Shown here: in pieces, positions 23,341 through 34,182 of the stretch | Layout of the letters: every line of letters starts with the position of its first letter | How positions within the stretch are numbered: the first letter of the stretch is position 1 | Source of the DNA: Schizochytrium sp. TIO01 | Taxonomy: Eukaryota; Sar; Bigyra; Thraustochytrida; Thraustochytriidae | Assembly (NCBI GenBank): GCA_004764695.1 | Contig: SMSO01000035.1 | Location: 2,540,001-2,604,000, forward strand | Direction: 5' to 3' | DNA: 64,000 nucleotides | Position numbers and translations under genes: made by a program | The notes under the pieces: model-generated | The model's input: the letters and a program-made list of their open reading frames with translations, nothing else | Databases searched by the model: none | Told to the model about the DNA's origin: nothing

Positions 23341-25459
23341 GAAAAGGAATGCTTGTTTGTAGATTGACTTCTTCTTCTTCTTCTTCTTCTTCTTTTGTTG
23401 GAGAATTGAAGTATTAGTTGCGAGAAGAGTTTAAAGACAGCCCAGATTTTTCAAGCGCAACGAAAGCGCGAGATGAAGCAGAGAGAGAGAACTTTAGGGT
23501 GGGTAGGTAGGTGCCGTGTCTGTTCTGCTCGATCGCCAGCAACGATAAGGCTGAAGCTGAAAGTGCGGAAATGAAGAGAAGGAGGTGCTCGAAAAGGCCA
23601 TGGGTAGGCTAGCTAGTTGTTTTATAGGCATATATCAAACGTTAAAAATACATATTAATATTTTTTAGTTTAAAAATAAAATTAAAGATAAGAATACTAT
23701 TTTTCCTTCAGTATTTTAACTTTCGTTATTTATGGATGGGATTCCTTTAATGTGATTTTAAAAATACAATTATAATTCATTGGCACGATAAGATGAACAA
23801 ACAGAGCTCTCGAGAACCCAGATTGAGAAGCGTTCATAACCATGGTTGTCGCTCCCCTTAAAAAGGTTGAATGAAGGAGAGGTTCAAAGTATCAGCCTTC
23901 TCCCTTTGTGATCATCATAAAACAATAACTTTCCCCATCTTCTTCGTTTCCAAAATAATTTTTAATTAATTATTTATTTATTTATTTTTATTTTATTTTT
24001 TCTCCCCCTCCTCCCCCCCCCCCTCTTTATAAGTATATACTTTTTATGTTACGCTATACTATTTGGTTTTGAAATGAAAAGAAACTTGGTCCGAAGTAGA
24101 AATGGCGCCGTTTGGTCTGCTTGGTTCCCTAGTACGCACCTACTATTGAAAGTTGCGGAAGAGGGAGAGAGACGGAAAGCGTGGGAAAATAGTTCTCTGG
24201 GGCTACGCCCAAAAAAAGAAAAAGGAACTTTATTGGTTTGCATATCGGAGGATTATTGATCGATTGATCGATTGACTGACATATATATGAAGAGTAATTG
24301 CAGAGAAAGCGGCATACACGTCGCTGTGATGTGCGATTTTGGAAACGGAGAGAACTTGTTGGAGATATACCCCAAATAGGTTTATAGGTCAGGTAGAAAA
24401 TGCCTTCTTCTTCTTCTTCTTCGAGGAGTCTCAATGTTTGAAAGCTCATCTTAAAGGGGGTAAGTTTTTGACCTTGGCGTTTTAATCTGTACATCAAAGC
24501 AACTTCATTAAAATAAAAGATCCAACCACAATAGAACTCTATTATCGTTTGTAATAATGAAGATGCCACTATAAGGAGATATGAGAACTTCTGTGACGAC
24601 GAACGAAAGAGAAAACCAACGCGGAAGTTTATCTTTACTACGTTTTGACTTGGATTCTTTCTTTCGTCGATAAATAGTTTATTTTTATTTTGTTACGGCA
24701 AACTATGGTAAACCCCATTTTTTAATTCAAAGTGATTATTTTATATAGCTGTATATGAAGCGGAATTTTCAGTTCGACAGAGCATCAATAAATAGCGCAA
24801 CGACGACACGCTATCTCAAAGACCAGCTTTTCCTATACAACTATAATAGACAGATTGCCTACCTACCAAGATGGGCCGCAAGACAGACATCGCTTACTGC
24901 TCTGAGTGCTTCAACACACAACCGATCAAAGGTCGATTTATAATTCAATCAAGCATGAGAGGGAGGCACAGAGAACATTGATTTGCGAAGATGACGCGAG
25001 CAGAACAGGGGTGAACGTGATAAATTGAATTGAACTGACTGACTGACTGACCTTCCAACGCCCCTCCCTCACCGACCTTGGTTTACGTATGTATATTTAT
25101 TATTATTATTAATTTTAATAATAATTATTTTTTAGTAGAGGGGTTTTGTACTAAGTTAAATCATTTTTATAAGATAAAGTATGACGATATTTGTGGTCCA
25201 CTTAAAGAAAAAGCTTTCAATGGAATACTTCGTCCCTTCTTTCATAATATGTTTTAGTTAGTTAGTTTTTGTTTTTTTTAACTAAGCAGGGAAGGGAAAG
25301 AAGGAAAAAAGGAAAAGGGAAACAAACCCCAAACTCGCGACTGCTCGATCGCTCAATCGATAACTCAATCAATCACTCACCCAGCCAATAATCAAAGCAG
25401 CGGCAGAAGCGGCTGCGATCGACTCCACTTGGACGCAGACAAAGCAGCCAATTGCCGCG
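23341..25459. other. Spacer upstream of the F-box/LRR gene
   Basis: A (TTC)n array at 23371-23394, AT-rich blocks at 23630-23780, 23950-24060 and 25085-25280, and otherwise unremarkable sequence. The promoter of the F-box gene should lie toward the right edge. No gene recognised. Confidence 0.5.
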
Positions 25460-27007
25460 ATGGGTGCGGAGACAGCAACTCAGGACAGCTCTCGCGTCGT
25501 AGCGAAGAGCTGCATGGGCAAGCGCCAAAGAAAGCACCTCAAACTCCGTTTTGCTATGGATGAAGGGCGTCTCCCCAAGGTGAAAAAGGTGGCAAAGGAA
25601 GAAGATGGGGGCCAGCCCCATGTCCAAGGACGACAGCAGGATCTTGTTGAAGAGCAGAATGGACACGGGTTCCTTCCGGCACTGCCACAGCAGATTGTGA
25701 GGAATATTTTGGAGAACTACGTGGCTAGCCAAAAGGACCTGGTAAATTTGAGATCTGTGGATCGCGCGGCGAGACAAATGTGTACACAAATATTTGCTGA
25801 GAAAGCACTCTTGGAGCAAACTAGTCAGGCAGAATCCACCAAGTTTGCTCTACCGTGGTGCAAAGACCTTGAGGAGCTTGAGCTCTGCGATGTGGAGCTC
25901 TCGGATATGGAATTGTGCAACGTGGCCAGTAAGTGCCAAAAACTGAAGAAATTCACTGCGCTCAAGTGCACAAAGGTCACCGCACATGGCCTCCGCATGT
26001 TCTTCAGCCTCACACGCGGACTCGAGGAGCTCCACCTGGAGCACTGCGACCAACTCTTTGCTTCCACTCTTACTTGCCTTGTGGAGAAGTGCCCCAAATT
26101 GCGAAAGCTTAGTTTTGCGCACTGCCCGAACCTCGACTCCACCGGACTTCACGTCCTTGCGCGTTACGCTGCGCTTGAGGAGGTTGAGCTTCGCCAATGT
26201 GTTGATGTTCGTAATGACTCCATCTACGCGCTTCTTACCTCCTCCCACTCCAATATCCGCCGTCTCAGCTTGCAGGACTGCTCCCAGCTAGATGACACTA
26301 CCTTGCGTTGGGTAGCTCACCTGTGCCCTGCGCTTGAGTACCTCAACATTTCCGGCCTCGACCGCGTTTCAGACAAGGGTTTCGCCGCAGTCTCCAAGGG
26401 TTGCTCCCACCTTCGCCATATTGAGGCGCGTGGCTGCTCCAGCATCCGTTCTGCTGGTGTAGCCGTAGCTCTGCAGCTTTGCAAGAACCTTTGCCACCTC
26501 GATGTCAGCGGCACGAAAGTTGCTGATATTTGCTTCTTGTCTGTGCGCCCAGTTGTGCCCAACCTTGTGTTCCTTGGACTCAAGAATTGCAGCGAGCTCT
26601 CGCGCAAAGGTTTGGCAGAGGCAAAGAAGAAATACCCCTCTACGCAAATTTTTGCAAGCGGATTAAGCGAGCGTCGCAACTCAACTCTTTCTTGTTCAAC
26701 AGGAGAGGCCTCTCCCGGTTGCGAGTCATCCAGCTCTGCCACAATGAGCTGGACTGAGACTGATGTCGTACCGTCACAGACCATAAGCAAGATCAGCTCT
26801 GAGGTCTCTACGCCTACCAAGACTCCGCCTTCGCGGACGCTGGTTAGTCTGGTGCATGCAGCTCCGTTCATGCTTAAAGTTCACTCCCGTGGAGCCAAAA
26901 CGCGCCACAACCGTCTCAGCACACGTGCTATGCTCATGCAACAAATGATTGCGAACACGCACAATGCTCAACAGAGCGATAGTGAGGCGTCGGAATCTCT
27001 TGTCTAA
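25460..27007 (+). CDS. F-box / leucine-rich repeat protein
   Basis: Probable substrate receptor of an SCF ubiquitin ligase. Residues about 68-112 form an F-box-like helix set (GFLPALPQQIVRNIL, then DLVNLRSVDRAARQ). From about 137 to 400 there are at least ten cysteine-containing LRRs of the FBXL/GRR1/AMN1 class, with recurring patterns such as LEELxLxxC, LRxLSLQDCSQLDDTTL and LxYLNISGLDRVSDKGF. The tail (about 400-515) is Ser/Thr-rich and then basic, with no recognised domain. The N-terminus (1-65) is Lys-rich and may be disordered. The ATG at 25460 is preceded by TTGCCGCG and is the first in frame. Single exon, 515 residues. The target cannot be inferred. It is convergent with the LDAH-like gene. 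Confidence 0.9.
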   Translation: MGAETATQDSSRVVAKSCMGKRQRKHLKLRFAMDEGRLPKVKKVAKEEDGGQPHVQGRQQDLVEEQNGHGFLPALPQQIVRNILENYVASQKDLVNLRSVDRAARQMCTQIFAEKALLEQTSQAESTKFALPWCKDLEELELCDVELSDMELCNVASKCQKLKKFTALKCTKVTAHGLRMFFSLTRGLEELHLEHCDQLFASTLTCLVEKCPKLRKLSFAHCPNLDSTGLHVLARYAALEEVELRQCVDVRNDSIYALLTSSHSNIRRLSLQDCSQLDDTTLRWVAHLCPALEYLNISGLDRVSDKGFAAVSKGCSHLRHIEARGCSSIRSAGVAVALQLCKNLCHLDVSGTKVADICFLSVRPVVPNLVFLGLKNCSELSRKGLAEAKKKYPSTQIFASGLSERRNSTLSCSTGEASPGCESSSSATMSWTETDVVPSQTISKISSEVSTPTKTPPSRTLVSLVHAAPFMLKVHSRGAKTRHNRLSTRAMLMQQMIANTHNAQQSDSEASESLV

Positions 27008-27974
27008 GAGAACCTTTGAATCCACAAAATGCAAACATCCACGCACTTGCATATATACATATCATTGTATACATTACACACTCAATACAATCGCTGCGAG
27101 GATTCATCTGTATTCCTCGTTTGTTAGAATGCTTAGATACTTGGCAGACGTAGTACACTCGAATGTACCTAGAAAACTTTTTAATTTAATACAGAAGTGG
27201 AAGCCGCATGACTACCAAAGAACATATGTCGCGCTCAAAATAAACGCACCTGACACGGCCCTGCTTCATTTCTCTTCGAAACAAATACACAAATTTGAAA
27301 AAACAAAGACAGAAAAGACACGAAAACTCTTAAGCACCTTTCCTACTAATTATTATCGAATAAGAAATACATTTGAACCCATTATATACTACAGATGGTG
27401 GTATTCTACACATTTTTCAATACAAACTGTCGAGACTTCTCGCACCACGAATCCACCCCTAACAGTGCCCATGGTTGGTCCCTGACGATCATGCGTTGAA
27501 CATGGGTTCCTACATTGGAAAAATATTCTTCGAAGACAAGGATTACATGTGCTTTGAAATTTTAGTTTTAGTTGCTTCATACAATGGCACACAATGTGCA
27601 AAATACCAAGACCTGTACTAGAAACCCAGAAGTATGGATACAAAAGATTATTTCGAACGACTCGACTATCAACTAGACATTCCTGCAGGAGTCCCACAGG
27701 CATAATATGCGTTGCTCGCTGATGTTCATAACTGAGCTCTCTATGTACTTGAATCTCCTAAAGGTGGGCATGCTACACGTGCACATGCGAAGTCAATTTA
27801 TACATGCTTAGGCATTGGTGATGCATGGATATGATGTGCTGGTGCCAGAAGTGATCTGTCAAAGCTTTTTCAAACCGAATACAGTTTCCCCTAGGCCAAA
27901 CTTGGGACGGGGATGTTCTCCTTGACAGAGACGCTGCACATAATCTAATTGTATTTTTCTTGACATAAAGGCAA
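27008..27974. other. Intergenic between convergent F-box and LDAH-like genes
   Basis: Moderately AT-rich shared 3' flank. An open frame on the plus strand continues about 160 codons past the F-box stop in another frame, but its product lacks recognisable features. Nothing else supported. Confidence 0.5.
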
Positions 27975-29081
27975 TTAGTCGCGCTCAAGAGCAGTTTGCA
28001 CGGCGTCTACAACCAGATTGACGTTTTCATGCGAGAGGCAAAACGCGTGAGTGACCGTTCCCGGAAGAACGTGGAAATAAGCTTTCGGGAATGCCTTGTG
28101 CATGCGCTCCACAATCTCGTGATGACACCAACGATCAATAGGTGAAAGTACAAATGTCATCTTGTCCATATGGGGCTTGAGTATGGTGTCATCAAAGTGG
28201 TCAACATCAAGAATCTCTTTCATCTCGTCATTAGCCATGTTTAGCACATTCTGAATTACAGTTGGGTTAACTAGCTTAATTCCATGTGAAACATAGTGAT
28301 CATCCACGCCAGGACAATCCTTCTCCATGACGGTCTTAACAAGGGCATGTTTCACGCGACCAGGCATCATGCCCACAATCATAGAAACTGGGTGCAAGGC
28401 CATATAAGCAAGACTACGAAGCCAAGGCTTATTCAGAAGAGGAGAAAGCTTGACACCATTTGGTGACTGTCCAATAAACATGACTGTAGGGCAGATGCCA
28501 ATGTAACGTGTCCATTTAACCTTCGGCATTTCGTGCATAATCTCAAGACCAACGCGAGCCCCAACAGAGTGACCAGAAACAAAAACTTGGGCGTCTTTAT
28601 CAGCAAACCAGGGAACTTCCTGATTCAGAACCGCGAGCTTATGTTTAATTTGCTCCTGGTAACTAATGGGTGCATGATCGCCTGGAGTCCATGAGCTGTG
28701 TCCAGCATGAGAGATGGCTACAACATGTACCTTTTCATCCATCCGAGTGTAGATTTGGCGAAGCATAGTAAGGTAAAAGTCTACTAAACCTGGGTTTCCA
28801 GGAAAGAAAAGGAACAGTTTCCGTGAAGATACTCCTCCATCGAAATGCACAAGGTCTCCTTCCAGCACACGATTGCCTACCTTGGTTGGTACACATCTGC
28901 GGATAGCCTTTTCATCCTCGAGCGCCGCTTTCTCCATGCTCGCAAAAGGCCCAGACGGAATACGCCTTGATCCGGCGCTTCGAAGTGCCGTGAAAAAAGA
29001 CGCCATTGCAGTGAATCCAGCAAGGGCCACAGCCTGAGCTGTTTGGATCATTTCCGAAACGAAAGACACCAGTCCTGGCAT
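27975..29081 (-). CDS. Lipid droplet-associated hydrolase (LDAH family)
   Basis: Alpha/beta hydrolase of the LDAH (C2orf43/UPF0554) family, proteins found on lipid droplets and linked to neutral lipid or sterol ester turnover. Family landmarks are FFPGNPGLVDFY (about 92-103), AISHAGHSSW, QIKHKLAVL, the nucleophile elbow GHSVG (Ser172) and ICPTVMFIGQSPNG. The likely acid is Asp316 (SPIDRW) and the likely base His345 (GTVTHAF), completing a Ser-Asp-His triad. The N-terminus (about 12-33) is hydrophobic and could act as a membrane or droplet anchor. At 368 residues it is slightly longer than animal LDAH, owing to the N-terminal extension. The ATG at 29081 is the first in frame and no intron is seen. 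If the host is an oleaginous thraustochytrid, a role in storage-oil turnover is plausible, but this is inference. Confidence 0.9.
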   Translation of the reverse strand: MPGLVSFVSEMIQTAQAVALAGFTAMASFFTALRSAGSRRIPSGPFASMEKAALEDEKAIRRCVPTKVGNRVLEGDLVHFDGGVSSRKLFLFFPGNPGLVDFYLTMLRQIYTRMDEKVHVVAISHAGHSSWTPGDHAPISYQEQIKHKLAVLNQEVPWFADKDAQVFVSGHSVGARVGLEIMHEMPKVKWTRYIGICPTVMFIGQSPNGVKLSPLLNKPWLRSLAYMALHPVSMIVGMMPGRVKHALVKTVMEKDCPGVDDHYVSHGIKLVNPTVIQNVLNMANDEMKEILDVDHFDDTILKPHMDKMTFVLSPIDRWCHHEIVERMHKAFPKAYFHVLPGTVTHAFCLSHENVNLVVDAVQTALERD

Positions 29082-30430
29082 CGGTCAACAGTAAATTACT
29101 TTTGTACAGAGCAAGGCGTTCAATCTGCTAATCTATTCTTCCCTCCTTCACTCCGCAAAAAATAAAAGAAAAAGAATCCTTTTCGATACCAAGCTTCAAG
29201 GCAACTTTTGAAGGACCCCCACTGCACAGGCCCTCTTACTTGGCGACAACGCTAAAGACCAAGCAAGCCTTCAGATCCATCAATCAATCAATACCTCGGC
29301 CTAGGTAAGCTCAAAGTGAGCTGTTCTACCAAAGCCAATGTTTTAATGCAGCAACCTCACCTAATCCCTGCCAAACCCCGAGTGTTCAGAGGGCCTTGGA
29401 CGCGGAATTCTCCAACAGTTGCAGTACTGTATCTTCATCACCTTGATGATCATCATCATCGTCATCAGCTGCAATGAGGCCAGAAGAACAACTGGTAGAA
29501 AAAAGAACAGCAAACGACTAGGCAGTGGCTACTAGGTACTATCTGCCTGGAACCCAGTACTACCGAGTTCTACTCTCGCTAGAATAGAACGAACTAGCCT
29601 ACTAGTAGAAGAGCCAACAAGCATGGAACCACCAAAGAACCACTGCAGAACTCTAGCTGCTACTGTGGAGATAAATAGGGTAGTTTTATACGAGTGGAAC
29701 CACAGTCTGGGGTATTAGTATGAGGGAGTTGGGGTACTCGTATTTCATTTTGAAACACCAAGTTTGCTTCAGAGGACATTCTTCGTTTCCTGCACTTTCC
29801 TCGTGTTCTCAAGCTCGGTCTTTCCTCTGTACGCCCCGACCTCCGAAACCTGAGCGCTCTTCAGGGTCTCATTGCTTGATCCTATACCTCAGCTTGATCT
29901 CCTCCCTCACCTCCGAGCTCCACGATGTTTTGCAGGCCAGAAGAAGAACTCTGATCTCAGGAGACCTGCGCATTTCATACAGACTCCGCTAGGAACACTC
30001 AACCCACCATTAGGACCTATTTCGCATAGTAATATGCTAAATTTCAGCAGCTTGCGTATTAGTATGCTGTCTCTGTGCAGCGCTTGCAATTGCTTACTCG
30101 TACAGAAAGTCATAGCTAAGCTTTAGAGCACCAGAGGCAGTCCAGAAAAGAGAGGGAAAAGACAACAATGACGATCGAAATAGAAAATAGAAAATAGAAA
30201 ATAGAAAATAGAAAATAGAAAATAGAAAAGCAGCAGGCGAAGCAGAAGCACAGCAAATCCAAATCTAGGCCAAGCGCGTCGCTCCTGGTCAAGGACGATT
30301 GAGATACCTACCTATCAGACCCTTTTGTGTCGATCTCTTTGAAACCCAGTCTTTCGTAGGCCGTCTTCGCCTCGAATTTCTTTGCGACTCGCTCTTGACT
30401 TAGCTTTCTTCATCAGATCATCACGACATC
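29082..30430. other. Divergent intergenic region between LDAH-like and NFU1 genes
   Basis: Should contain both promoters. Holds an ATC-rich stretch at 29440-29470, several short ACTAG/CTAGT-rich segments at 29515-29620, and the heptamer array at 30180-30229. No gene recognised. Confidence 0.5.
30180..30229. repeat. (TAGAAAA)n heptanucleotide repeat
   Basis: Seven perfect tandem units about 200 bases upstream of the NFU1 start codon. Confidence 0.95.
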
Positions 30431-31252
30431 ATGTTGACCCGAATTCTTGCCCAAAGCGCTCGCTCTGGCCGTCTTGCCAGCGGTGTCGCCGCTTCCCGTG
30501 GAGTTGTTCGTGGTCAAAGACAGCTCTCTGTGCTCGCAGGACCTGGCCCGAGACGCGGAGTGGCCCTCCAGGCAGCTCCCCTGCCGCTACGCTCGGCTGC
30601 ATGGCGTCATGGAGGCGCGAGATCTCTCTTCATCCAGACTGAAGAAACACCAAACCCGGCGTCGCTCAAGTTTATTCCGGGCAAAGAGGTCCTCCCCGAG
30701 GAGTTTGGAAGCTCCATGGAGTTCCTCAGGGACACGCCTACCAACAACTCGCCTCTGGCACGCCTGCTCATGCGCCTGAACGGCGTCAACAACGTGTTCT
30801 TGAGCCAAGAATATGTCACGATCAGCAAAAACGATAGTGTGGAATGGGCTCAACTCAAGCCTGAGGTCTTTGCCACCATCATGGATTTCTATGCTGGAGA
30901 TAAGCCTGCTGTGACCGGACCCATGGAGATGGAGCAGGACGAGTACCCTGACGAGGATAACGAGATTGTTGAGCTCATCAAGGAGCTTCTTGAGGAGAGA
31001 ATTCGACCCATGGTCCAGGAGGACGGAGGAGATATCTTCTTCAAGGGCTTTGACGAAGAAACAGGAATCGTCAGCGTCAGGCTTGCGGGATCCTGTGCAG
31101 GATGCCCGAGTTCCACCGTCACACTCAAGCACGGTGTGGAGAACATGCTCATGCACTACATCCCGGAGGTTACCGGAGTGCACTCCATTGGAGAGCTGGA
31201 CGAAAGCCCCGACGTTCGCGTCCTGCAGTACAAGCAAGATGACTCTGTCTAA
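30431..31252 (+). CDS. NFU1: Mitochondrial iron-sulfur cluster scaffold NFU1
   Basis: NFU1 delivers 4Fe-4S clusters to lipoyl synthase and respiratory complexes in the mitochondrial matrix. Residues 1-65 are rich in Arg, Ala and Ser with almost no acidic residues, a typical mitochondrial presequence. The Nfu N-terminal domain runs from about 66 to 160 (IQTEETPNPASLKFIPG, then FLSQEYVTISK). The C-terminal NifU-like domain runs from about 178 to 250 and carries the cluster-binding CxxC as Cys222-Ala-Gly-Cys225, with EDGGDIFFKGF before it. Total length of 273 residues is normal for eukaryotic NFU1. The ATG at 30431 follows CGACATC and is the first in frame. Single exon. Nothing essential appears missing. 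Confidence 0.96.
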   Translation: MLTRILAQSARSGRLASGVAASRGVVRGQRQLSVLAGPGPRRGVALQAAPLPLRSAAWRHGGARSLFIQTEETPNPASLKFIPGKEVLPEEFGSSMEFLRDTPTNNSPLARLLMRLNGVNNVFLSQEYVTISKNDSVEWAQLKPEVFATIMDFYAGDKPAVTGPMEMEQDEYPDEDNEIVELIKELLEERIRPMVQEDGGDIFFKGFDEETGIVSVRLAGSCAGCPSSTVTLKHGVENMLMHYIPEVTGVHSIGELDESPDVRVLQYKQDDSV

Positions 31253-31989
31253 ACAAAAAGAAAAAGTACCTAACGAAGCCTGCCTGCAAGTTTATATTTT
31301 ATTGTCATGTCATGTCGCATTGAGTTGCCTTTTACTTTAACTGAGTATATGTGGGACTATCTGCTTGCTTACTCACTGTTATCTTTGGAAAGAACAAAGT
31401 GTGCAAAAGCCTTGTGCTATGGAGTTCCCGCTCATGCTTGGATGCCACATGCCACGCCATCACTGCAGAAGGATTTGAGTTATTAAAGAAAAGATAGGAA
31501 AAATTGAAAAAAGAAAAGAAAAGAAAGGGAGCCGTGAGACAAACCTTTCCAGCCTGTCGAGAGCGTGTTTTCGTTTTTACAAGTGAAGGCGTCTTGGCCT
31601 TTTTCGGAGGGACCTTGGAGGTGATGAAAGGGATTCGTCTTTATTTTGCGGCTGCAGCCACGTAATGTATTCAAGTACGAGAATCATTTCCAACTATATT
31701 TTAAAAGAAAAAAAGATTATGAAAAAAGCAAAAAAGGATAGTGTTAGATTTCAAGATTCTATTATCGCCAGTCTTGGAGAATTCCCGCAACCTATGGGCA
31801 GAAATTTTCCTTCTTGTTTGTTCTTGTGGATTGGCTGGGTCATGCGACCCCTTGTGAATCTGTTTAAGCATAATACATGAATGAAATGAGCGGGTCGACC
31901 AGTTCGAAAAAATGAGCCCATACTCCAGGCGAAAATGTAGGTAGGCCTTCGATAGGCACACTCTTGTACATCATCAAAACGTCGTTTCA
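31253..31989. other. Intergenic between convergent NFU1 and sulfatase 1
   Basis: Shared 3' flank, with an A/G-rich tract at 31480-31530 and a Lys-coding A-rich tract at 31705-31735. No gene recognised. Confidence 0.55.
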
Positions 31990-34182
31990 CTACATAATCG
32001 TGAAAAGTGTCAACGAGATTGCAAGCAAATTCGCAACAAATGAGGACGGACTAATGTAACCTGCTGAGGACGGAGAATTGGCATCCTCGCCATAAATGTC
32101 AATGGTTGTTGGCATAGCAGTTGTATCGCGCGTTGTACTTGGCGTCGGTGCTACTGGTGCCTGCGTCGGCAAAACCGTTGGTGAGGTGGGGACTCCTGTT
32201 GTCGGAAGATGCGTAGGCGTTTGAGTTGGGTTCAAGGTTGTCGGCTTTGACGTAGGAGTTTTGGTTGGCGTATCCGTAGGGGAGTTGGTTGGCTTTCCCG
32301 TAGGCGTCGTAGTTGGATACGGCGATGGGTTTCGAGTAGGATAAGGCGTTGGAGAAAGTGTAGGAACATTGGTCGGGGTCCCAGTGGGTGCGTATGTGTA
32401 GCTCGAACATGTGTCACTGCTTGAGGTCCACTCACACAAGAAATCCTCTTGGCTCTCACATTCCGTCTTGTTGGTGGAAGACCATAGGTTGCATGGATCA
32501 TCATAGCAATACGGAATATAAGCGCTTTCAGCAAGGCACGAGGGCGTACGAGCTTCCGGTAAAAGTGCTGTCAAGCGATCTACATCGTCCGGTAAATCTG
32601 AAGTTAGGTTAGATGCTTCAAATGGATCAGATAATACATCGTACAATTCGAAAGAACCTTGTCGCGGCACATTTTGCACGAGCTTTAGCACTTGATTTGG
32701 CCAGTTCGAAAGGTCAAAGAGACCGAAACCACAGCCAGCATACTTGTTCCATGTCACAGGACAGACCTGACCAGCAGGTCGTTCAACGCCATCACTTATA
32801 AAACACATTTCGGTGTAAACATAGGATCGCGTTGTTGAATTGAATCCGGACGCAGTATCGTTCGCGCTTATAAAAATCGGCTTGAGGTCCATGCCATGAC
32901 CAGGGAGATTTTGAAGTAGATCAAGACTCGAATCGTTGTTTGCAATCCCAGCAAACGAAGCAAAAGTCAATGGCATATCATATAACGCGATCGGATAGTA
33001 GGAAACTGTTCCAGCAGGAATTTGACCAGGCCACCACGCAAGGAATGGCACACGTGTTCCACCAGAATGCAAATAACGTTTAAGGCCTTTCAGACCGCCG
33101 GTGCCATAGAAATCGATGGCGGGATCATAGTCTGCATCAGCATATGCTTCTCTGTGCGCACCATTATCGCTTGAGAAAACAATAAGCGTGTTATTTTCTT
33201 GGCCATGCTCCTTAAGCTTTGCTAACAAATATCGAAGATCCTCATCAATAGTGTACTCCATCATACTCATGAGGCCTCGAATTTCGGGCGTTGTGCGACC
33301 TGTACCATTCAAGTTTTCAACAGTATAGCGTCCGTACGATAGTACAGGATGAGTTCGCAAAACACAGTGTTTGGCATTATTACGATTCTCTACATATTCC
33401 CAGTTTGTTGAATGGCCTGCAGTTGTAGCCCAATATAAAAAGAATGGTTTGTCCAAAGTCACCGCTTCGTCAATCCATGAAAGAGCCTGTTCACGAAAGG
33501 CAAGATCCATGTAAGTACAGGTGGAGTTCTCGCCGAAACAGAGCTCCTCACTTGCATCGGCGTTCTCCGTGTATGTGATGGTTTCAGGGGAGTCGGCCGA
33601 TGATGCATTGCAAGCACCCATCGTTTGCGGAAATGCCTCGCCCAAGGAAGCGTGAGTAAATTTGCCAAAGAACTTGTCAAACCCTTGGTAGCAAGGGCTA
33701 CCGGAAGACGATGAGCTCGCCGTCACACCCCACTTGCCAACTGCATAAGTAGAATAATTGTGTGCCGACAAAACTTTAGCCATGGTTGTGCGATTCGCCT
33801 GGATATCAACGTCTGCTGAGCTATCTCCGTACCCGTTACCTCGAACATATTGGTGGCCGGTGGAGATGCCTGTAATCAGTGAGTGACGCGATGGTGCACA
33901 GATAGGTGAAGCCGCATAAGCACGAAGAAAACGTTTGCCTTGGCGTGCCATTAGTTCAAGTGTAGGCGTGTGGATTCTCCTTGCTTCAGGAATCGCCTCA
34001 AGAGCCGATGTGTTGTCCACAAATGACCATTCTGGAGCATGCTGTGTCAAAGAGCCACTCCCGACATCATCTGCGAGATAAAATACAATATTTGGCCTTG
34101 TGGCTTCTACTCGTGCCCTCCATGCTACGAGCTGGCAAAAGACAACAACAGCGACGACTCCGTGTCTAAGTGCGGCATACAT
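31990..34182 (-). CDS. Secreted S1-type sulfatase with Pro/Thr stalk and GPI-type tail (sulfatase 1)
   Basis: Arylsulfatase-like enzyme that hydrolyses sulfate esters, probably at the cell surface. Residues 1-26 form a signal peptide. Metal ligands D38 and D39 lie in NIVFYLADDVG. The formylglycine signature is C95 in ICAPSRHSLITG. Further active-site positions are K150 (in GKWG), H257 (AGHS), D339-N340 (SSDNG) and K368. The canonical His after GKW is Gly, and the usual Glu before GG is Ser (HSGGTR). After the catalytic domain comes one short Cys-rich segment (about 560-592), then a Pro-Thr repeat stalk (599-693) and a hydrophobic C-terminus (715-730) following small residues, which together look like a GPI-anchor signal. 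Many Asn-linked glycosylation sequons are present. The ATG at 34182 gives 730 residues. It is opposite in strand to its three paralogues. Substrate unknown; sulfated polysaccharide is inferred. Confidence 0.9.
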   Translation of the reverse strand: MYAALRHGVVAVVVFCQLVAWRARVEATRPNIVFYLADDVGSGSLTQHAPEWSFVDNTSALEAIPEARRIHTPTLELMARQGKRFLRAYAASPICAPSRHSLITGISTGHQYVRGNGYGDSSADVDIQANRTTMAKVLSAHNYSTYAVGKWGVTASSSSSGSPCYQGFDKFFGKFTHASLGEAFPQTMGACNASSADSPETITYTENADASEELCFGENSTCTYMDLAFREQALSWIDEAVTLDKPFFLYWATTAGHSTNWEYVENRNNAKHCVLRTHPVLSYGRYTVENLNGTGRTTPEIRGLMSMMEYTIDEDLRYLLAKLKEHGQENNTLIVFSSDNGAHREAYADADYDPAIDFYGTGGLKGLKRYLHSGGTRVPFLAWWPGQIPAGTVSYYPIALYDMPLTFASFAGIANNDSSLDLLQNLPGHGMDLKPIFISANDTASGFNSTTRSYVYTEMCFISDGVERPAGQVCPVTWNKYAGCGFGLFDLSNWPNQVLKLVQNVPRQGSFELYDVLSDPFEASNLTSDLPDDVDRLTALLPEARTPSCLAESAYIPYCYDDPCNLWSSTNKTECESQEDFLCEWTSSSDTCSSYTYAPTGTPTNVPTLSPTPYPTRNPSPYPTTTPTGKPTNSPTDTPTKTPTSKPTTLNPTQTPTHLPTTGVPTSPTVLPTQAPVAPTPSTTRDTTAMPTTIDIYGEDANSPSSAGYISPSSFVANLLAISLTLFTIM

